Counted from the first letter of the stretch, positions 43,838-53,626 are shown. The stretch is 64,000 bases of DNA from UBA3537 sp038138145 (GCA_038138145.1 JAYQDD010000001.1:124001-188000); one strand, 5' to 3'. The notes: a model not told the origin generated them from the sequence alone. Numbers and translations are program-made.

Positions 43838-43863
43838 AAAGCCCAAGACGGTGCTTGGGCTTT
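43838..43863 (-). terminator. Intrinsic terminator after the amidohydrolase pair
   Basis: AAAGCCCAAG (43838-43847), loop ACGGTG, CTTGGGCTTT (43854-43863) form a perfect 10-bp stem. On the minus strand the stem is followed by a T tract, so it ends the amidohydrolase operon 15 nt after its stop codon. Confidence 0.85.
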
Positions 43864-43878
43864 AAAATAGGGGGTGTT

Positions 43879-45180
43879 TTATTGGTTTTTATATTTTCCA
43901 GAATATCTTTTCCACAACTTTGTTTGATGACTTTCTAAGCTTATGTTTCGCCCATCGATAAAGGCATGGTCAAGCTGGTTGGTGCGCATATCAAGTGCAT
44001 CACCTTTACTGATGAATAGGGTAGCGCTTTTCCCAACTTCTAAACTACCGTATCGTTTCTCTATCCCAAGAATTTTTGCAGCATTGAGTGTGATGAGTTG
44101 CAGTGCTTGTTCTTTAGTAAGTCCATAGGCCACAGTCGTTCCAGCATAAAAAGGAAGGTTTCTGGAATTCATACGTTCCATATCGCCACTGGCCTCTAGT
44201 GCAACGAGTACGCCACCATCGACGAGTTTTTTGGCTAGTTTAAAAGGTAAATCATAATCTTCATCAGCTTTATTGGGTCTGGAATGAACACGTCTGAGTA
44301 ATACTGAAACGCCATGTTCTTTCAGTAAATCAGTTTGTTTGTATGCTTCATATGCACCAACAAGTACAATTTTCGCCATGTTGTGTTGCTTTTTAAAGTT
44401 TACAGCATCAATGATTCCTTTTTCATCATCCACATGAATAAATAAAGTTTGACGGCCATCAAAAATACCTTTTAGGGCTTCAAAGGGTAAGTTTAAGCCT
44501 GGGTTTGCGCTGGCATTATGCACTTTTGCATTGTCAAAATACGAGGTTAATTCTTGGACTTGATTGTTGTATTTTTCATTAACTTTTAATCCAGGGTCTT
44601 CGCCGAGCCACCAACGTCCTCTACTGAATGTACTCGGCCAATTCATATGAATGCCATCATCGATTTTAACTGCGGCATCTTCCCAATTCCAAGCGTCTAA
44701 CTGTACTACAGATGAAGTGCCTGAAATTCGGCCTCCTCTAGGGGTGATTTGCGCCATCAATACGCCGTTTGGTCGCATAGTTTCCACCACTTTTGACTCC
44801 GTATTATAGGCAATCAAACTTCTTATGTGTGGATTCCATGTCCCAATTTCTTCATCATCATCTGAGGCACGAACAGCATCAATTTCAATAAGTCCTAATG
44901 TTGAATTTGGAATGATAAAACCTGGGTAGACGTGCTTTCCATTAGCTTCAATAATATCCATTTGAGTATTCAGTTTACTCCTGTCCATTTGCCCAACATA
45001 GTTTAGCGTACCGTTTTCAAAAATAATCAGACTATTGTCGAGTACACTGCCATTGCCAAGGTGTGCTGTAGCGCCTTTGATTGCCACAGTGGTGTTCTGC
45101 ACTGGAGCAGGTGTTTGCTGTGCATTAAGCGCAAAACATATGCTAAAAAGTGCTATGAAGTATATTTTAAATGTTTTCAT
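43879..45180 (-). CDS. Exported amidohydrolase-fold protein lacking the metal-binding HxH
   Basis: The 433-residue product from ATG 45180 has a signal peptide (MKTFKIYFIALFSICFALNAQ) and the amidohydrolase beginning and end: PGFI (87-90), TLNAAKILGIEKRYGSLEVGKSATLF near the C-terminus. The usual DxHxH ligand motif reads IPNST here (I90, N92, T94), so metal binding in the canonical way seems lost. The frame is open to 45219, but the signal peptide supports 45180. It follows a 991-residue relative by 10 bases and ends at a strong terminator. Confidence 0.85.
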   Translation of the reverse strand: MKTFKIYFIALFSICFALNAQQTPAPVQNTTVAIKGATAHLGNGSVLDNSLIIFENGTLNYVGQMDRSKLNTQMDIIEANGKHVYPGFIIPNSTLGLIEIDAVRASDDDEEIGTWNPHIRSLIAYNTESKVVETMRPNGVLMAQITPRGGRISGTSSVVQLDAWNWEDAAVKIDDGIHMNWPSTFSRGRWWLGEDPGLKVNEKYNNQVQELTSYFDNAKVHNASANPGLNLPFEALKGIFDGRQTLFIHVDDEKGIIDAVNFKKQHNMAKIVLVGAYEAYKQTDLLKEHGVSVLLRRVHSRPNKADEDYDLPFKLAKKLVDGGVLVALEASGDMERMNSRNLPFYAGTTVAYGLTKEQALQLITLNAAKILGIEKRYGSLEVGKSATLFISKGDALDMRTNQLDHAFIDGRNISLESHQTKLWKRYSGKYKNQ

Positions 45181-45190
45181 AATGTTTTTA

Positions 45191-48166
45191 TTAAATTTGA
45201 TCGTGATCCAAAGTGTCACAATGCATTTCTTGTTTCTTTTTGACTTTTACAGCTTGAGTTTTCATGCCCTTATTTTTCTCTTTGAGCATCATTTGAATCA
45301 GTGTATTTCGATCATTTTTGATGTTTTCTCGAAGCTGTTGATCGCGTTCGCTATCAAAATAAGTTACCCCTTCAATAAGCGTTTTTTCTGCTTTTGCATA
45401 AACGGACATGGGGTGGTCGCTCCAGAGCACCAAATCGGCATCTTTACCAACTTTGATACTTCCAACTTTATCATCAATATGTAACAACTTTGCAGGGTTT
45501 AGGGTGACCATTTTCCATGCATCTTCTTCTGAGGCACCGCCATATTTTACGGCTTTGGCCGCTTCTTGATTGAGTCGTCTAGACATTTCGGCATCGTCAC
45601 TATTAATCGCTGTAACCACACCAACGTTGTTTAGAATGGCGGCATTGTATGGAATAGCATCATTTACTTCGTATTTATACGCCCACCAATCGCTGAACGT
45701 TGAGGCACCAACACCATGCGCTTTCATTTTATCGGCCACTTTGTAGCCCTCTAAAATATGCGTGAAAGTGTTGATGTTAAAATCAAATTTTTCTGCGACT
45801 TTCATCAACATATTGATTTCACTTTGAATGTAGGAGTGACAACTAATGAAACGCTCTTTGTTGAGGATTTCGGCCAGTACTTCCATTTCTGTATCTTCTC
45901 TGTAGGGTTGTCCACTTTTTTTCTTTTGGTCATACGCTTTGGCCCTTGAAAAATAATCCATATACATTTGTTCGACCCCCATTCTTGTTTGTGGAAAACG
46001 GCTGTAGCTACCCCAATTGGATTGTTTTACGTTTTCACCCAAAGCAAATTTGATAAACTTAGGAGCATTTTTGTACATCAAATTTTTTGCAGATTCTCCC
46101 CATTTGAGTTTTATAAGTGCCGAACGTCCTCCAATGGGGTTTGCCGATCCATGAAGGATTTGAATGGTGGTGACGCCCCCTGATAGGTTTCGATAAATAT
46201 CCACATCATCGGCATCTACGACATCTTCTATACTTACTTCTGCAGAGGAGTTTTGCCCCGCTTCATTAATACTGGCTGCAGCAATATGTGAATGCTCATC
46301 GACTATGCCTGAAGTGAGGTGTTTCCCACTTGCATCGATCACCGTTGCTTTTCGTGCTTTCAAATTGTTTCCGATGGCTGCAATTTTTCCATCTTTAACC
46401 AAAACACCAGTATTTAATAAAATACCATCATCTTCGTTGGTCCACACAGTAGCATTCTGAAAAAGAATAGTTTTTGCTTCTGGAAGTGTTCTAAACCCAT
46501 AAGCACCATTTGGATAGGTTACAGGGATAACAGTTTTTTCTTTCGCTTCTTTTTTATCTTTTTTTGTTTTCTTTTCTTCTTTTTTGTCCGATTTAATAAG
46601 TGTCAACTTTTGGGTTGAACCGTTTGTGAAATTGATGGTTCCATTTAAATTTGGGTCATCTTTATCAATCTTAGCACTAAAACGCATAAACTGTTGCTGT
46701 AAAGTGTCTTTTGTCGTAAAAAGAAGGTGTACCCAATCTTGATCTTGTTTAAGGTTAGAACTTAGATTTAAACTATCCACTTTTAGATTGGCTTTAGGTT
46801 TTCCTTTTGTACCAGAAACCTCAAGAGTGTATTTATGTTCGTTTAAATTAAATGTATATGTACCGTTTAAGATCTTTGCGTTTATATCTTCAAAAGTTGT
46901 TCTTGAGCCACGAATCCAATGCTCATAAACAGCAGTTTTGGGCTCAAAAAAAGCACCAGATGTGATGGTAAAATTTGCATAACTTCCATTGTGTAGATTT
47001 CCAATTTTGTTATTTCCTAACAACTGAGCCGGTACAGTTGTGAGCGCCTCTAAAGCTTCGGTTGTGCTCAATCCGTGGTCTATAGCATTTTTTATGTGGG
47101 CTTTAAATTCTTTAACTGATTTGAGCCCATGCGTTGTCAATGCAAAAGTGATGTTGTGGTCTGTCAAAACTTTTGGATTTGTAGGTCTTTGGTTCCATTC
47201 TTTCATGCTTTCTAGTTCTAATTTATCGGCCAGAAAACTATTTTCAACATCGTAGGGTTTTGGAAAATTTACAGGGATAATGAATGCCGCATTGGTGTTT
47301 TTTATAGTATGGATACGTTCATATTCATCACCACCCCCTAAAAGAATGTATTGGATACCAAATTGATCCCCAACGGCATCAGCTCTTACTGCATTCACTC
47401 TACTGCCTGCAGCCATAATTTGTACCAAATTGGTATTCTTATTAAAGGCCTCTATAGAACGATCTGTTGTGTTTCGATTTTCTTTTTTGTACCAATCGGC
47501 ATCGTTGTACAATTGACGCAACAACGCCATAGCCCCCATGATGGATGTGGGGTAGGACTGACGAGAACGTACACTTTTTGAAAAAGATAAATACTGCGCA
47601 GATCGTCCAGAGAGAATTCTCTTGGCATCAGACCCTTTTAAATCTAATGCAATTAGTGCTCCATTACCACGCACAATTCCATCTTCGATGTGCGTATTGA
47701 CTACCCCAAAACCTTGTTGCAGTAAAGTTTTGGCTGTTTTCTCATCAAATTCAAATGCATCCATCGCATTTTGTTCGGGCCGCACATGGTCGTTCCAATA
47801 GAAACCCTCTCGAGATGGGCCATATTGTGGTCCACTTCCGCCACCACTTTTGCGTTTAGGTTTATCCACACCAAAAGTGGAATACAAATCAATAAATGAA
47901 GGATAAATACTATGGCCCTGAGCATCAATAACCTCTGAATTTTCAGGTATTGAAATGTTTTTACCGCTATTGACCACCAATCCGTCTTTTATCAGAAGTG
48001 TACCATTTTCAATCACCTTTGTCGGTGTGATGTAAAGTTTTGCATTGGTAATCGCGGTGAAGTTTGTTGCTTTGGATTTTACACCATCGTTTTTAGGGAA
48101 ATAATCTTGTGTATGCCCCATAAAAGCACACAAGAATCCCAAGAGTAGGAATTTTACTTTTTTCAT
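45191..48166 (-). CDS. Large exported protein with two amidohydrolase domains, one degenerate
   Basis: The 991-residue protein has a signal peptide (1-19) and two tandem amidohydrolase modules. The N-terminal one (about 35-440) has the frame of the fold (IYPSFIDLYSTFG, LEALTTVPAQLLG), but the HxH histidines are replaced by Y95 and T97. The C-terminal one (about 565-960) is intact: H625-x-H627, H777, H803 and NSDD (857-858). A lysine-rich linker (525-545) separates them. It is probably a periplasmic hydrolase of unknown substrate, perhaps dipeptides or cyclic amides. Confidence 0.88.
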   Translation of the reverse strand: MKKVKFLLLGFLCAFMGHTQDYFPKNDGVKSKATNFTAITNAKLYITPTKVIENGTLLIKDGLVVNSGKNISIPENSEVIDAQGHSIYPSFIDLYSTFGVDKPKRKSGGGSGPQYGPSREGFYWNDHVRPEQNAMDAFEFDEKTAKTLLQQGFGVVNTHIEDGIVRGNGALIALDLKGSDAKRILSGRSAQYLSFSKSVRSRQSYPTSIMGAMALLRQLYNDADWYKKENRNTTDRSIEAFNKNTNLVQIMAAGSRVNAVRADAVGDQFGIQYILLGGGDEYERIHTIKNTNAAFIIPVNFPKPYDVENSFLADKLELESMKEWNQRPTNPKVLTDHNITFALTTHGLKSVKEFKAHIKNAIDHGLSTTEALEALTTVPAQLLGNNKIGNLHNGSYANFTITSGAFFEPKTAVYEHWIRGSRTTFEDINAKILNGTYTFNLNEHKYTLEVSGTKGKPKANLKVDSLNLSSNLKQDQDWVHLLFTTKDTLQQQFMRFSAKIDKDDPNLNGTINFTNGSTQKLTLIKSDKKEEKKTKKDKKEAKEKTVIPVTYPNGAYGFRTLPEAKTILFQNATVWTNEDDGILLNTGVLVKDGKIAAIGNNLKARKATVIDASGKHLTSGIVDEHSHIAAASINEAGQNSSAEVSIEDVVDADDVDIYRNLSGGVTTIQILHGSANPIGGRSALIKLKWGESAKNLMYKNAPKFIKFALGENVKQSNWGSYSRFPQTRMGVEQMYMDYFSRAKAYDQKKKSGQPYREDTEMEVLAEILNKERFISCHSYIQSEINMLMKVAEKFDFNINTFTHILEGYKVADKMKAHGVGASTFSDWWAYKYEVNDAIPYNAAILNNVGVVTAINSDDAEMSRRLNQEAAKAVKYGGASEEDAWKMVTLNPAKLLHIDDKVGSIKVGKDADLVLWSDHPMSVYAKAEKTLIEGVTYFDSERDQQLRENIKNDRNTLIQMMLKEKNKGMKTQAVKVKKKQEMHCDTLDHDQI

Positions 48167-48240
48167 AGGAATAAATTTTGCGTTGTTAAATATAAGGATA
48201 AACTTTTAAAACCTATTGCCAAGAAGCCTACTCATTTGAT

Positions 48241-49305
48241 TTAAGGCCGTTTCTGAAAATACCCTACAATAAGCCCTACTACATAGCTATAACTTTCAAT
48301 TCCATGCTCTTGTGCATTAAGCTTTAAAAACCCACTATAAAACTGTTTAAATAGGGGTTCTAAAGGATTGTTGTATTGTGCCCAATGTGCTTGTCGCGCT
48401 TTAAAATCTTCTAAAATACCAGGGTTGATTTGTGTTTTTAATGTTTTAAATAGTTCTGGACTTCTCCTGTATAATTCGTTCAAACAATAGCGCAAAGCAA
48501 AAGTATAACCACTATATCTGAAATAGCGATCTTCGTTATTGATACACGTGAGAAAACCAATAAAATTCGCCTCATTTTCGGCGGCATAACCAATTTGATG
48601 TGCTTGCTCGTGCGCCAAGGTCATTGGCATGGAGTTTACAGGATTGTGGCTGTTCACTTGTGCTTCATTAGTCAATGGATTTAGGTACCCACTAAACCCC
48701 ATATAGGCAAGAGGACTACTCAGTAGAGATAACTTTTGACTTGGATTTTTATAGCTCAAATAAGGATATGCTTTAGCGCTATTTTGATACCCCTTTACAG
48801 ACAATTTCGCCAAAACATCAAAATCATTGGGAATCACGACGAGTACACTACTGTCATTTGCTAGTTCAAGATGAACAGTATTGGTCAGTTCTATAATTTT
48901 TCTCGTCGTCTGAATTAGTTGCTCAGTAGTGTAAATTGGGTTAAGGTTTTGTTTTTTGTGTAGCGGTAAGCGGTAGTAGTTTAAACCCCAAAACCCATGA
49001 AACAAAAAATACAAAATAGATGCAATGGCAAGCAAATTGGTGATGGTATTTTTTGGCGCTTTGAGAAGTTTTTTCCCATGTGTAAAAAACCACCAAAGGC
49101 CATAGCCAATAGCAGTAATGTACAGTAAATCACCAACAGAAAAAGGCACCCAACCATACAACAGGCGCAAAGTACTCGAGATTTTTGGATACAATTCACT
49201 ACTGTAATATTGCTCCACAACGTCTGGGTGTTTGGCTAACATATTGACAACCAGTATTTGAGGCACAATACTAAAGGCCGTAAAAAGTCTTAAAGTTTTA
49301 GACAT
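48241..49305 (-). CDS. DUF3810 membrane protein, putative zinc peptidase
   Basis: The 354-residue protein has two or three N-terminal transmembrane helices (to about residue 120) and a soluble domain with the zinc-peptidase-like motif LAHEQAHQIGYAAENEANF, an HExxH-related HEQAH followed by a downstream glutamate. This matches DUF3810, found in Bacteroidetes and Firmicutes. Peptidase activity is inferred only from the motif. A -7 element ends 4 nt before the ATG. It reads away from pepD. Confidence 0.82.
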   Translation of the reverse strand: MSKTLRLFTAFSIVPQILVVNMLAKHPDVVEQYYSSELYPKISSTLRLLYGWVPFSVGDLLYITAIGYGLWWFFTHGKKLLKAPKNTITNLLAIASILYFLFHGFWGLNYYRLPLHKKQNLNPIYTTEQLIQTTRKIIELTNTVHLELANDSSVLVVIPNDFDVLAKLSVKGYQNSAKAYPYLSYKNPSQKLSLLSSPLAYMGFSGYLNPLTNEAQVNSHNPVNSMPMTLAHEQAHQIGYAAENEANFIGFLTCINNEDRYFRYSGYTFALRYCLNELYRRSPELFKTLKTQINPGILEDFKARQAHWAQYNNPLEPLFKQFYSGFLKLNAQEHGIESYSYVVGLIVGYFQKRP

Positions 49306-49309
49306 ACTT

Positions 49310-49317
49310 CAAAAATA
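49310..49317 (-). promoter_or_regulatory. -7 element (TATTTTTG) abutting the DUF3810 start
   Basis: The plus strand CAAAAATA gives TATTTTTG on the minus strand. It ends 4 nt upstream of the ATG at 49305, so the message would be leaderless or nearly so. No -33 TTG is clear. Confidence 0.4.
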
Positions 49318-49376
49318 GAAAATTATATTTAGGTTTAAGACGATATACTTACCTTTACTCTTCAAAATCGTTAGCT

Positions 49377-50840
49377 ATGAGTAAAGAAGTCAGCCAATTG
49401 AATCCCGAAGAAATTTGGTCCAATTTTGCGGATTTAAATGCGGTACCACGCCCATCCAAAAAGGAAGAGCGTGTGATTGCTTTTATTAAAGATTTTGGTG
49501 AAAAACTAAACCTCGAAACTATTGAAGACGAAGTCGGCAATGTCATCATCAGAAAACCAGCAACACCAGGGATGGAGCACCGAAAATCAGTGGTGTTGCA
49601 ATCTCATTTGGATATGGTACACCAAAAAAATGCCGATACCGATTTTGATTTTCTCTCGCAAGGCATTCAGATGTATGTGGATGGCGATTGGGTAAAAGCC
49701 AAAGGCACTACACTTGGTGCCGACAATGGTTTGGGTGTAGCCACAATTATGGCCGTATTGCAAAGTACCGATTTGCCTCACCCAGCACTTGAGGCCTTGT
49801 TTACCATCGATGAAGAAACAGGGATGACGGGGGCGATGGGCCTTCAGCCCGGATTGTTAAAAGGGGATATTCTTTTGAATTTAGATACCGAAGAAGACGA
49901 CGAAATTGGCGTCGGTTGTGCTGGTGGTATCGATGTAACGGCCACAGCATCCTACATTGAAGAACCAACCCCACAAACCGCAGTCGCTTATCATCTTTCG
50001 GTAAAAGGGCTTCAAGGGGGGCACTCTGGTATGGATATCCACAAAGGGTTTGGAAATGCCAACAAACTCATGAGCCGCTTGTTGTACGATGGATTTGACC
50101 GTTATGGCCTTCGTATTTCAAAAATTGATGGTGGAAGTTTACGTAATGCCATTCCGAGAGAAAGTAGTGCGGTAGTGGTGGTTGATGCGGTACTTAAAGA
50201 TGCTTTTGAACAAGCAACAGCGCATTTGATAGCAGTTATTGAAAAAGAATTTGGAACCCTTGAACCAGAACTCAATATTGCATTAAACCCTACCGATTTG
50301 CCAGAAACAGTAATGGAACTTGGCGTACAACAACCCTTGATCAAAGCCCTTTATGTAGCACATAATGGGGTGTACCGCATGAGCCCTGACATTGAGGATT
50401 TAGTAGAAACGTCCAATAATGTAGCCCGTGTACGTATTGAAAACGGACAAATTCATGTGGGTTGTCTTACACGATCTTCCGTAGATAGTTCCAAAATGGA
50501 TTTAGCACAAACCCTAAAAGCAACCTTTGAATTGGCAGGGTGTAGGGTTGAATTTTCTGGAGATTACCCAGGTTGGACACCCAATATGAAGGCCTCAATT
50601 TTAAACGTACTCACAGATTTATATGTGCAATTAAACGTTGCTGAACCTCATGTCGCTGCTTGCCATGCAGGGTTAGAGTGTGGTATTTTAGGGACGCATT
50701 ATCCCGATATAGAAATGATTAGTTTTGGACCTAACATCAAAGGCGCACACTCCCCAGACGAACGGGTACAGATTTCCTCCGTACAAAAATTTTGGGTATT
50801 TCTAAAAGCGATTTTAGCAGCTATTCCGAAGAAAGAATAA
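49377..50840 (+). CDS. pepD: Aminoacyl-histidine dipeptidase (peptidase M20)
   Basis: PepD cleaves Xaa-His dipeptides such as carnosine with a two-metal site. The 487-residue protein has M20 motifs: LQSHLDMVHQK (first histidine ligand and catalytic Asp), GTTLGADNGLGVA (bridging Asp), DEETGMTGA (catalytic and ligand Glu), LLNLDTEED, and the C-terminal HAGLECGIL and GPNIKGAHSPDE histidines. It is cytoplasmic. The gene is followed immediately by a bidirectional terminator. Confidence 0.95.
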   Translation: MSKEVSQLNPEEIWSNFADLNAVPRPSKKEERVIAFIKDFGEKLNLETIEDEVGNVIIRKPATPGMEHRKSVVLQSHLDMVHQKNADTDFDFLSQGIQMYVDGDWVKAKGTTLGADNGLGVATIMAVLQSTDLPHPALEALFTIDEETGMTGAMGLQPGLLKGDILLNLDTEEDDEIGVGCAGGIDVTATASYIEEPTPQTAVAYHLSVKGLQGGHSGMDIHKGFGNANKLMSRLLYDGFDRYGLRISKIDGGSLRNAIPRESSAVVVVDAVLKDAFEQATAHLIAVIEKEFGTLEPELNIALNPTDLPETVMELGVQQPLIKALYVAHNGVYRMSPDIEDLVETSNNVARVRIENGQIHVGCLTRSSVDSSKMDLAQTLKATFELAGCRVEFSGDYPGWTPNMKASILNVLTDLYVQLNVAEPHVAACHAGLECGILGTHYPDIEMISFGPNIKGAHSPDERVQISSVQKFWVFLKAILAAIPKKE

Positions 50841-50866
50841 AAAAACCCCGCATTTGCGGGGTTTTT
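50841..50866. terminator. Bidirectional intrinsic terminator between pepD and the cyclophilin-FKBP lipoprotein gene
   Basis: AAAAACCCCGC (50841-50851), loop ATTT, GCGGGGTTTTT (50856-50866) form a GC-rich hairpin flanked by A and T tracts on each side. It can terminate pepD on the plus strand and the convergent lipoprotein gene on the minus strand. Confidence 0.9.
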
Positions 50867-50884
50867 TAAATGGTTTATCTTGAG

Positions 50885-52054
50885 TTATTCAGTACCGAGT
50901 TCTACAATAAAAATTAGATCGGAATTTGGTTTAATGGGTCCACGGCCATTTTCGCCATAGGCAAGGTGTGACGGCAGATAAAAGAATGATTTTTGCCCTT
51001 TAGTCATGGCTAATACACCTTCTTTAAAACCAGGAATCATTTGTGCATCTGCACTAAATTTCATCGGCATTTGGTTGTATAGCCCACGTTGTTCCTTTTG
51101 TTCATTGTAGGTACCACATTTAAGGTCTATATCTTTGACGTTGGTACTAAAGAGTTTACCATCAGTGAAATACCCTTCATAATAGAGTTTTACAACAGAA
51201 CCCAATGCTGGTTTTTCGCCATTGCCCTCAATAATCGTATAGGTGAGGAGACCAGAATCTGTAGCTGTAGCTTTGCTTTTGTAGTCTTCTAAAACAGGAA
51301 GAATCTCAGCTGCAGCAGCTTCCATTTTTTCTTCAGCGATTTTCTTTTGACGTTCGGCTTCTTTTTTGGCTTCTTCGATTTTTTTCAATCGTTTTTCTTC
51401 AAGGAGTGGCAATTCTTTTTCCCAAGTTTTGGCGGCATCAAAACCTCGAGCCCCAAAACCTTGACGGATGATGTTTACGCTTAAAATTTCAACATCTTCC
51501 AAAGGTTTATTACTCCCAGGAGCAACGGCGACATTAGAAATAGAATCTTGGACTTCCAATCCTTTGACCACTTGCCCAAAAACAGCATGGCGGTTATCGA
51601 GATGTGGCGTAGGGACTTCAGTGATAAAAAACTGACTACCATTGGTGGCCGGACCAGAGTTGGCCATAGACAACACACCTGGTTTGTCGTGCTTTAATGT
51701 TTCATCAAATTCATCGCCAAATTTATATCCAGGACCGCCCATACCTGTCGCAGAAGGGTCACCACCTTGAATCATAAATTGGTCAATTACCCTATGAAAT
51801 ACAGTGCCATTGTAGTAGGGTTTTCCTTTTAAAGAGTCGGCCAATTGCGGATGTGTACCTTCGGCAAGTGCGACAAAGTTGGCCACAGTAAGCGGAACTT
51901 TTTTGTAAAACAGTTGTACCACCATAGTGTCTTTAGTGGTGGCAAATTCAGCAAATAAACCATCGCCAAGCTCAGGGTATTTATTTTGACATGATGAGCT
52001 GCTCAGTAACAAAAGAATGCCAAATAGTGCAGTAATAGATTTAGTACGTTTCAT
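50885..52054 (-). CDS. Cyclophilin-FKBP fusion peptidyl-prolyl isomerase, lipoprotein
   Basis: The 389-residue protein has a lipoprotein signal (ILLLLSSSSC, cysteine at residue 22-23), a cyclophilin domain (about 35-195; FHRVIDQFMIQGGDPS, ATNGSQFFITE), a charged helical linker (about 215-255) and an FKBP domain (about 270-389; MIPGFKEGVLAMTKGQKSFF, YGENGRGPIKPNS). It is the envelope counterpart of the cytoplasmic fusion at 21954-22886. It lies 22 bases downstream of gldI, so it is likely in the nrnA-gldI unit. Confidence 0.93.
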   Translation of the reverse strand: MKRTKSITALFGILLLLSSSSCQNKYPELGDGLFAEFATTKDTMVVQLFYKKVPLTVANFVALAEGTHPQLADSLKGKPYYNGTVFHRVIDQFMIQGGDPSATGMGGPGYKFGDEFDETLKHDKPGVLSMANSGPATNGSQFFITEVPTPHLDNRHAVFGQVVKGLEVQDSISNVAVAPGSNKPLEDVEILSVNIIRQGFGARGFDAAKTWEKELPLLEEKRLKKIEEAKKEAERQKKIAEEKMEAAAAEILPVLEDYKSKATATDSGLLTYTIIEGNGEKPALGSVVKLYYEGYFTDGKLFSTNVKDIDLKCGTYNEQKEQRGLYNQMPMKFSADAQMIPGFKEGVLAMTKGQKSFFYLPSHLAYGENGRGPIKPNSDLIFIVELGTE

Positions 52055-52076
52055 GATGTTTTGTATGTATTTAGTA

Positions 52077-52607
52077 TTAATTTTTAATGATATCGTGGAC
52101 AGTCACCTCATAAATCAGTGGGGTGTTTGTTCCAATTTTGTCGTCGTCACCGTAATAACCATAAGCCATTTGTGAAGGAAAAATAAAGGTTGCCGATTCG
52201 CCTTTTTTCATCAGTTTAAGCCCCTCACGCAATCCAGCAATGAGTTCTTCTTGCGCCACAAAGTACGTCTTTTTGACGGATTCATTTGTTGGATAAATCC
52301 ATTTTTTAGCCAAATTTTTTATCCCATAACTGTAGAGGACTTGATCGCCAAATTGTGGCGTATAACGCTCCTGTTCATTCTTTTTGGTAAACTGATACCA
52401 AAACCCATAGTCGGATACATGAAAGGGTTTTTTGGCGGCATCAACCAATTTTTGGATGGCGGTGTATTCTTGATTATTTCTTGCTTTGTTAATCTGTACA
52501 GAAGTATCAATAAAACGTCCAGAATTTTGTTGTAATGGTCGTCGCGCTTCGGAAGGTTTACACCCGACAAGGACAAAAAGAACAAAAAGAATGCGCCAAA
52601 AGTTCAC
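52077..52607 (-). CDS. gldI: Gliding motility peptidyl-prolyl isomerase lipoprotein GldI
   Basis: GldI is an FKBP-type lipoprotein needed for gliding motility in Flavobacterium, presumed to fold gliding/T9SS components at the envelope. The 176-residue protein has a lipobox (FVLVGC, Cys about residue 16) and an FKBP domain with ELIAGLREGLKLMKKGESATF and YGYYGDDDKIGTNTPLIYEV. The start is GTG 52607, which shares one base with the nrnA stop. The neighbouring cyclophilin-FKBP lipoprotein gene follows after 22 bases. Confidence 0.9.
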   Translation of the reverse strand: MNFWRILFVLFVLVGCKPSEARRPLQQNSGRFIDTSVQINKARNNQEYTAIQKLVDAAKKPFHVSDYGFWYQFTKKNEQERYTPQFGDQVLYSYGIKNLAKKWIYPTNESVKKTYFVAQEELIAGLREGLKLMKKGESATFIFPSQMAYGYYGDDDKIGTNTPLIYEVTVHDIIKN

Positions 52608-53620
52608 TACTGAAGATCTGATTTAAGAGTTTGTACCAAATGCTTAAATTTTTCGACGGTTTCTTCCAAAGAAAGGGTACTTTTTCCGCCCGCTGCATTT
52701 TGGTGTCCACCACCGTTAAAATGCGCTCGTGCCAATTGATTAACATCAAAATCTCCTTTGGATCGTAACGAAATTTTGATGATTCCTTCGTCCTTGTTTT
52801 CAATGAAAATGGCTGCAAATTTTATTCCTTTTACCGAAAGACCATAATTGACCAACCCTTCTGTATCACCTTTTTGATGACCAAATTGGTCCAACTCGCT
52901 TTGCGAAAGCGTGATATAAGCGGTATTTAAATCGGCCAAGACTGTCAAGTTGTTTAGTGCAGTGCCCAATAGTTTGATGCGCTCAAAACGATTGGCATCA
53001 TACACTTTGTTGTGAATGACTGAATGATGTACGCCAACGTCCATCAGATGGGCTACTACACGGTGGGTTGTGCTTGTCGTTTTTGGAAATCGGAACGAAG
53101 CTGTATCAGTCATGATGCCTGTATAAAGTGCAGCGCCAATGGTTTTATTCAACAATGCCAAATCGCCCATTTGATCCATAAAATGATAAATCATTTCTGA
53201 GGTGGAGCACATGTTTACATCCGAATAGGTGTAGTGGGCATAATCATCTGGCTGTTGGTGATGGTCAATCATGATTTTTGTGGCCTTATTATCTTCTAGA
53301 ACCTTGTGCATAGGGCCACTACGGTGCAATGCATTGAAATCAAGCGTAAACACAAGGTCAGCGGCCTCTAAAATTTCATATGCATGTTCTGTTTGTGCAT
53401 CAAATTGGATGATGTTTCCAGTTCCCGGAATCCATTTTAGGAACGTAGGGTAGTCGTTAGGGACAATAACATTAACGTGGTGTCCCTTTTGAACCAAATA
53501 ATGGTACAGACCAAGGGAAGAACCCACAGCATCGCCATCGGGGTTGACATGGGGGATAATCACCACTTGTTGGGGTGAATTTAACAACGCTTTTACCTGT
53601 TCGGACGTTAATTTTTTCAT
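52607..53620 (-). CDS. nrnA: Bifunctional oligoribonuclease / pAp phosphatase NrnA (DHH family)
   Basis: NrnA degrades nanoRNA and dephosphorylates pAp. The 337-residue protein has DHH motifs VIIPHVNPDGDAVGSSLGL, DFNALHR, the IDHHQQPDD signature and a C-terminal DHHA1 domain with HFNGGGHQNAAGG. I placed the start at ATG 53620 (MKKLTSEQV) because the longer frame to 53629 runs through a -7 element (53627-53634). It overlaps gldI by one base. Confidence 0.94.
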   Translation of the reverse strand: MKKLTSEQVKALLNSPQQVVIIPHVNPDGDAVGSSLGLYHYLVQKGHHVNVIVPNDYPTFLKWIPGTGNIIQFDAQTEHAYEILEAADLVFTLDFNALHRSGPMHKVLEDNKATKIMIDHHQQPDDYAHYTYSDVNMCSTSEMIYHFMDQMGDLALLNKTIGAALYTGIMTDTASFRFPKTTSTTHRVVAHLMDVGVHHSVIHNKVYDANRFERIKLLGTALNNLTVLADLNTAYITLSQSELDQFGHQKGDTEGLVNYGLSVKGIKFAAIFIENKDEGIIKISLRSKGDFDVNQLARAHFNGGGHQNAAGGKSTLSLEETVEKFKHLVQTLKSDLQ

Positions 53621-53626
53621 AAGGAA

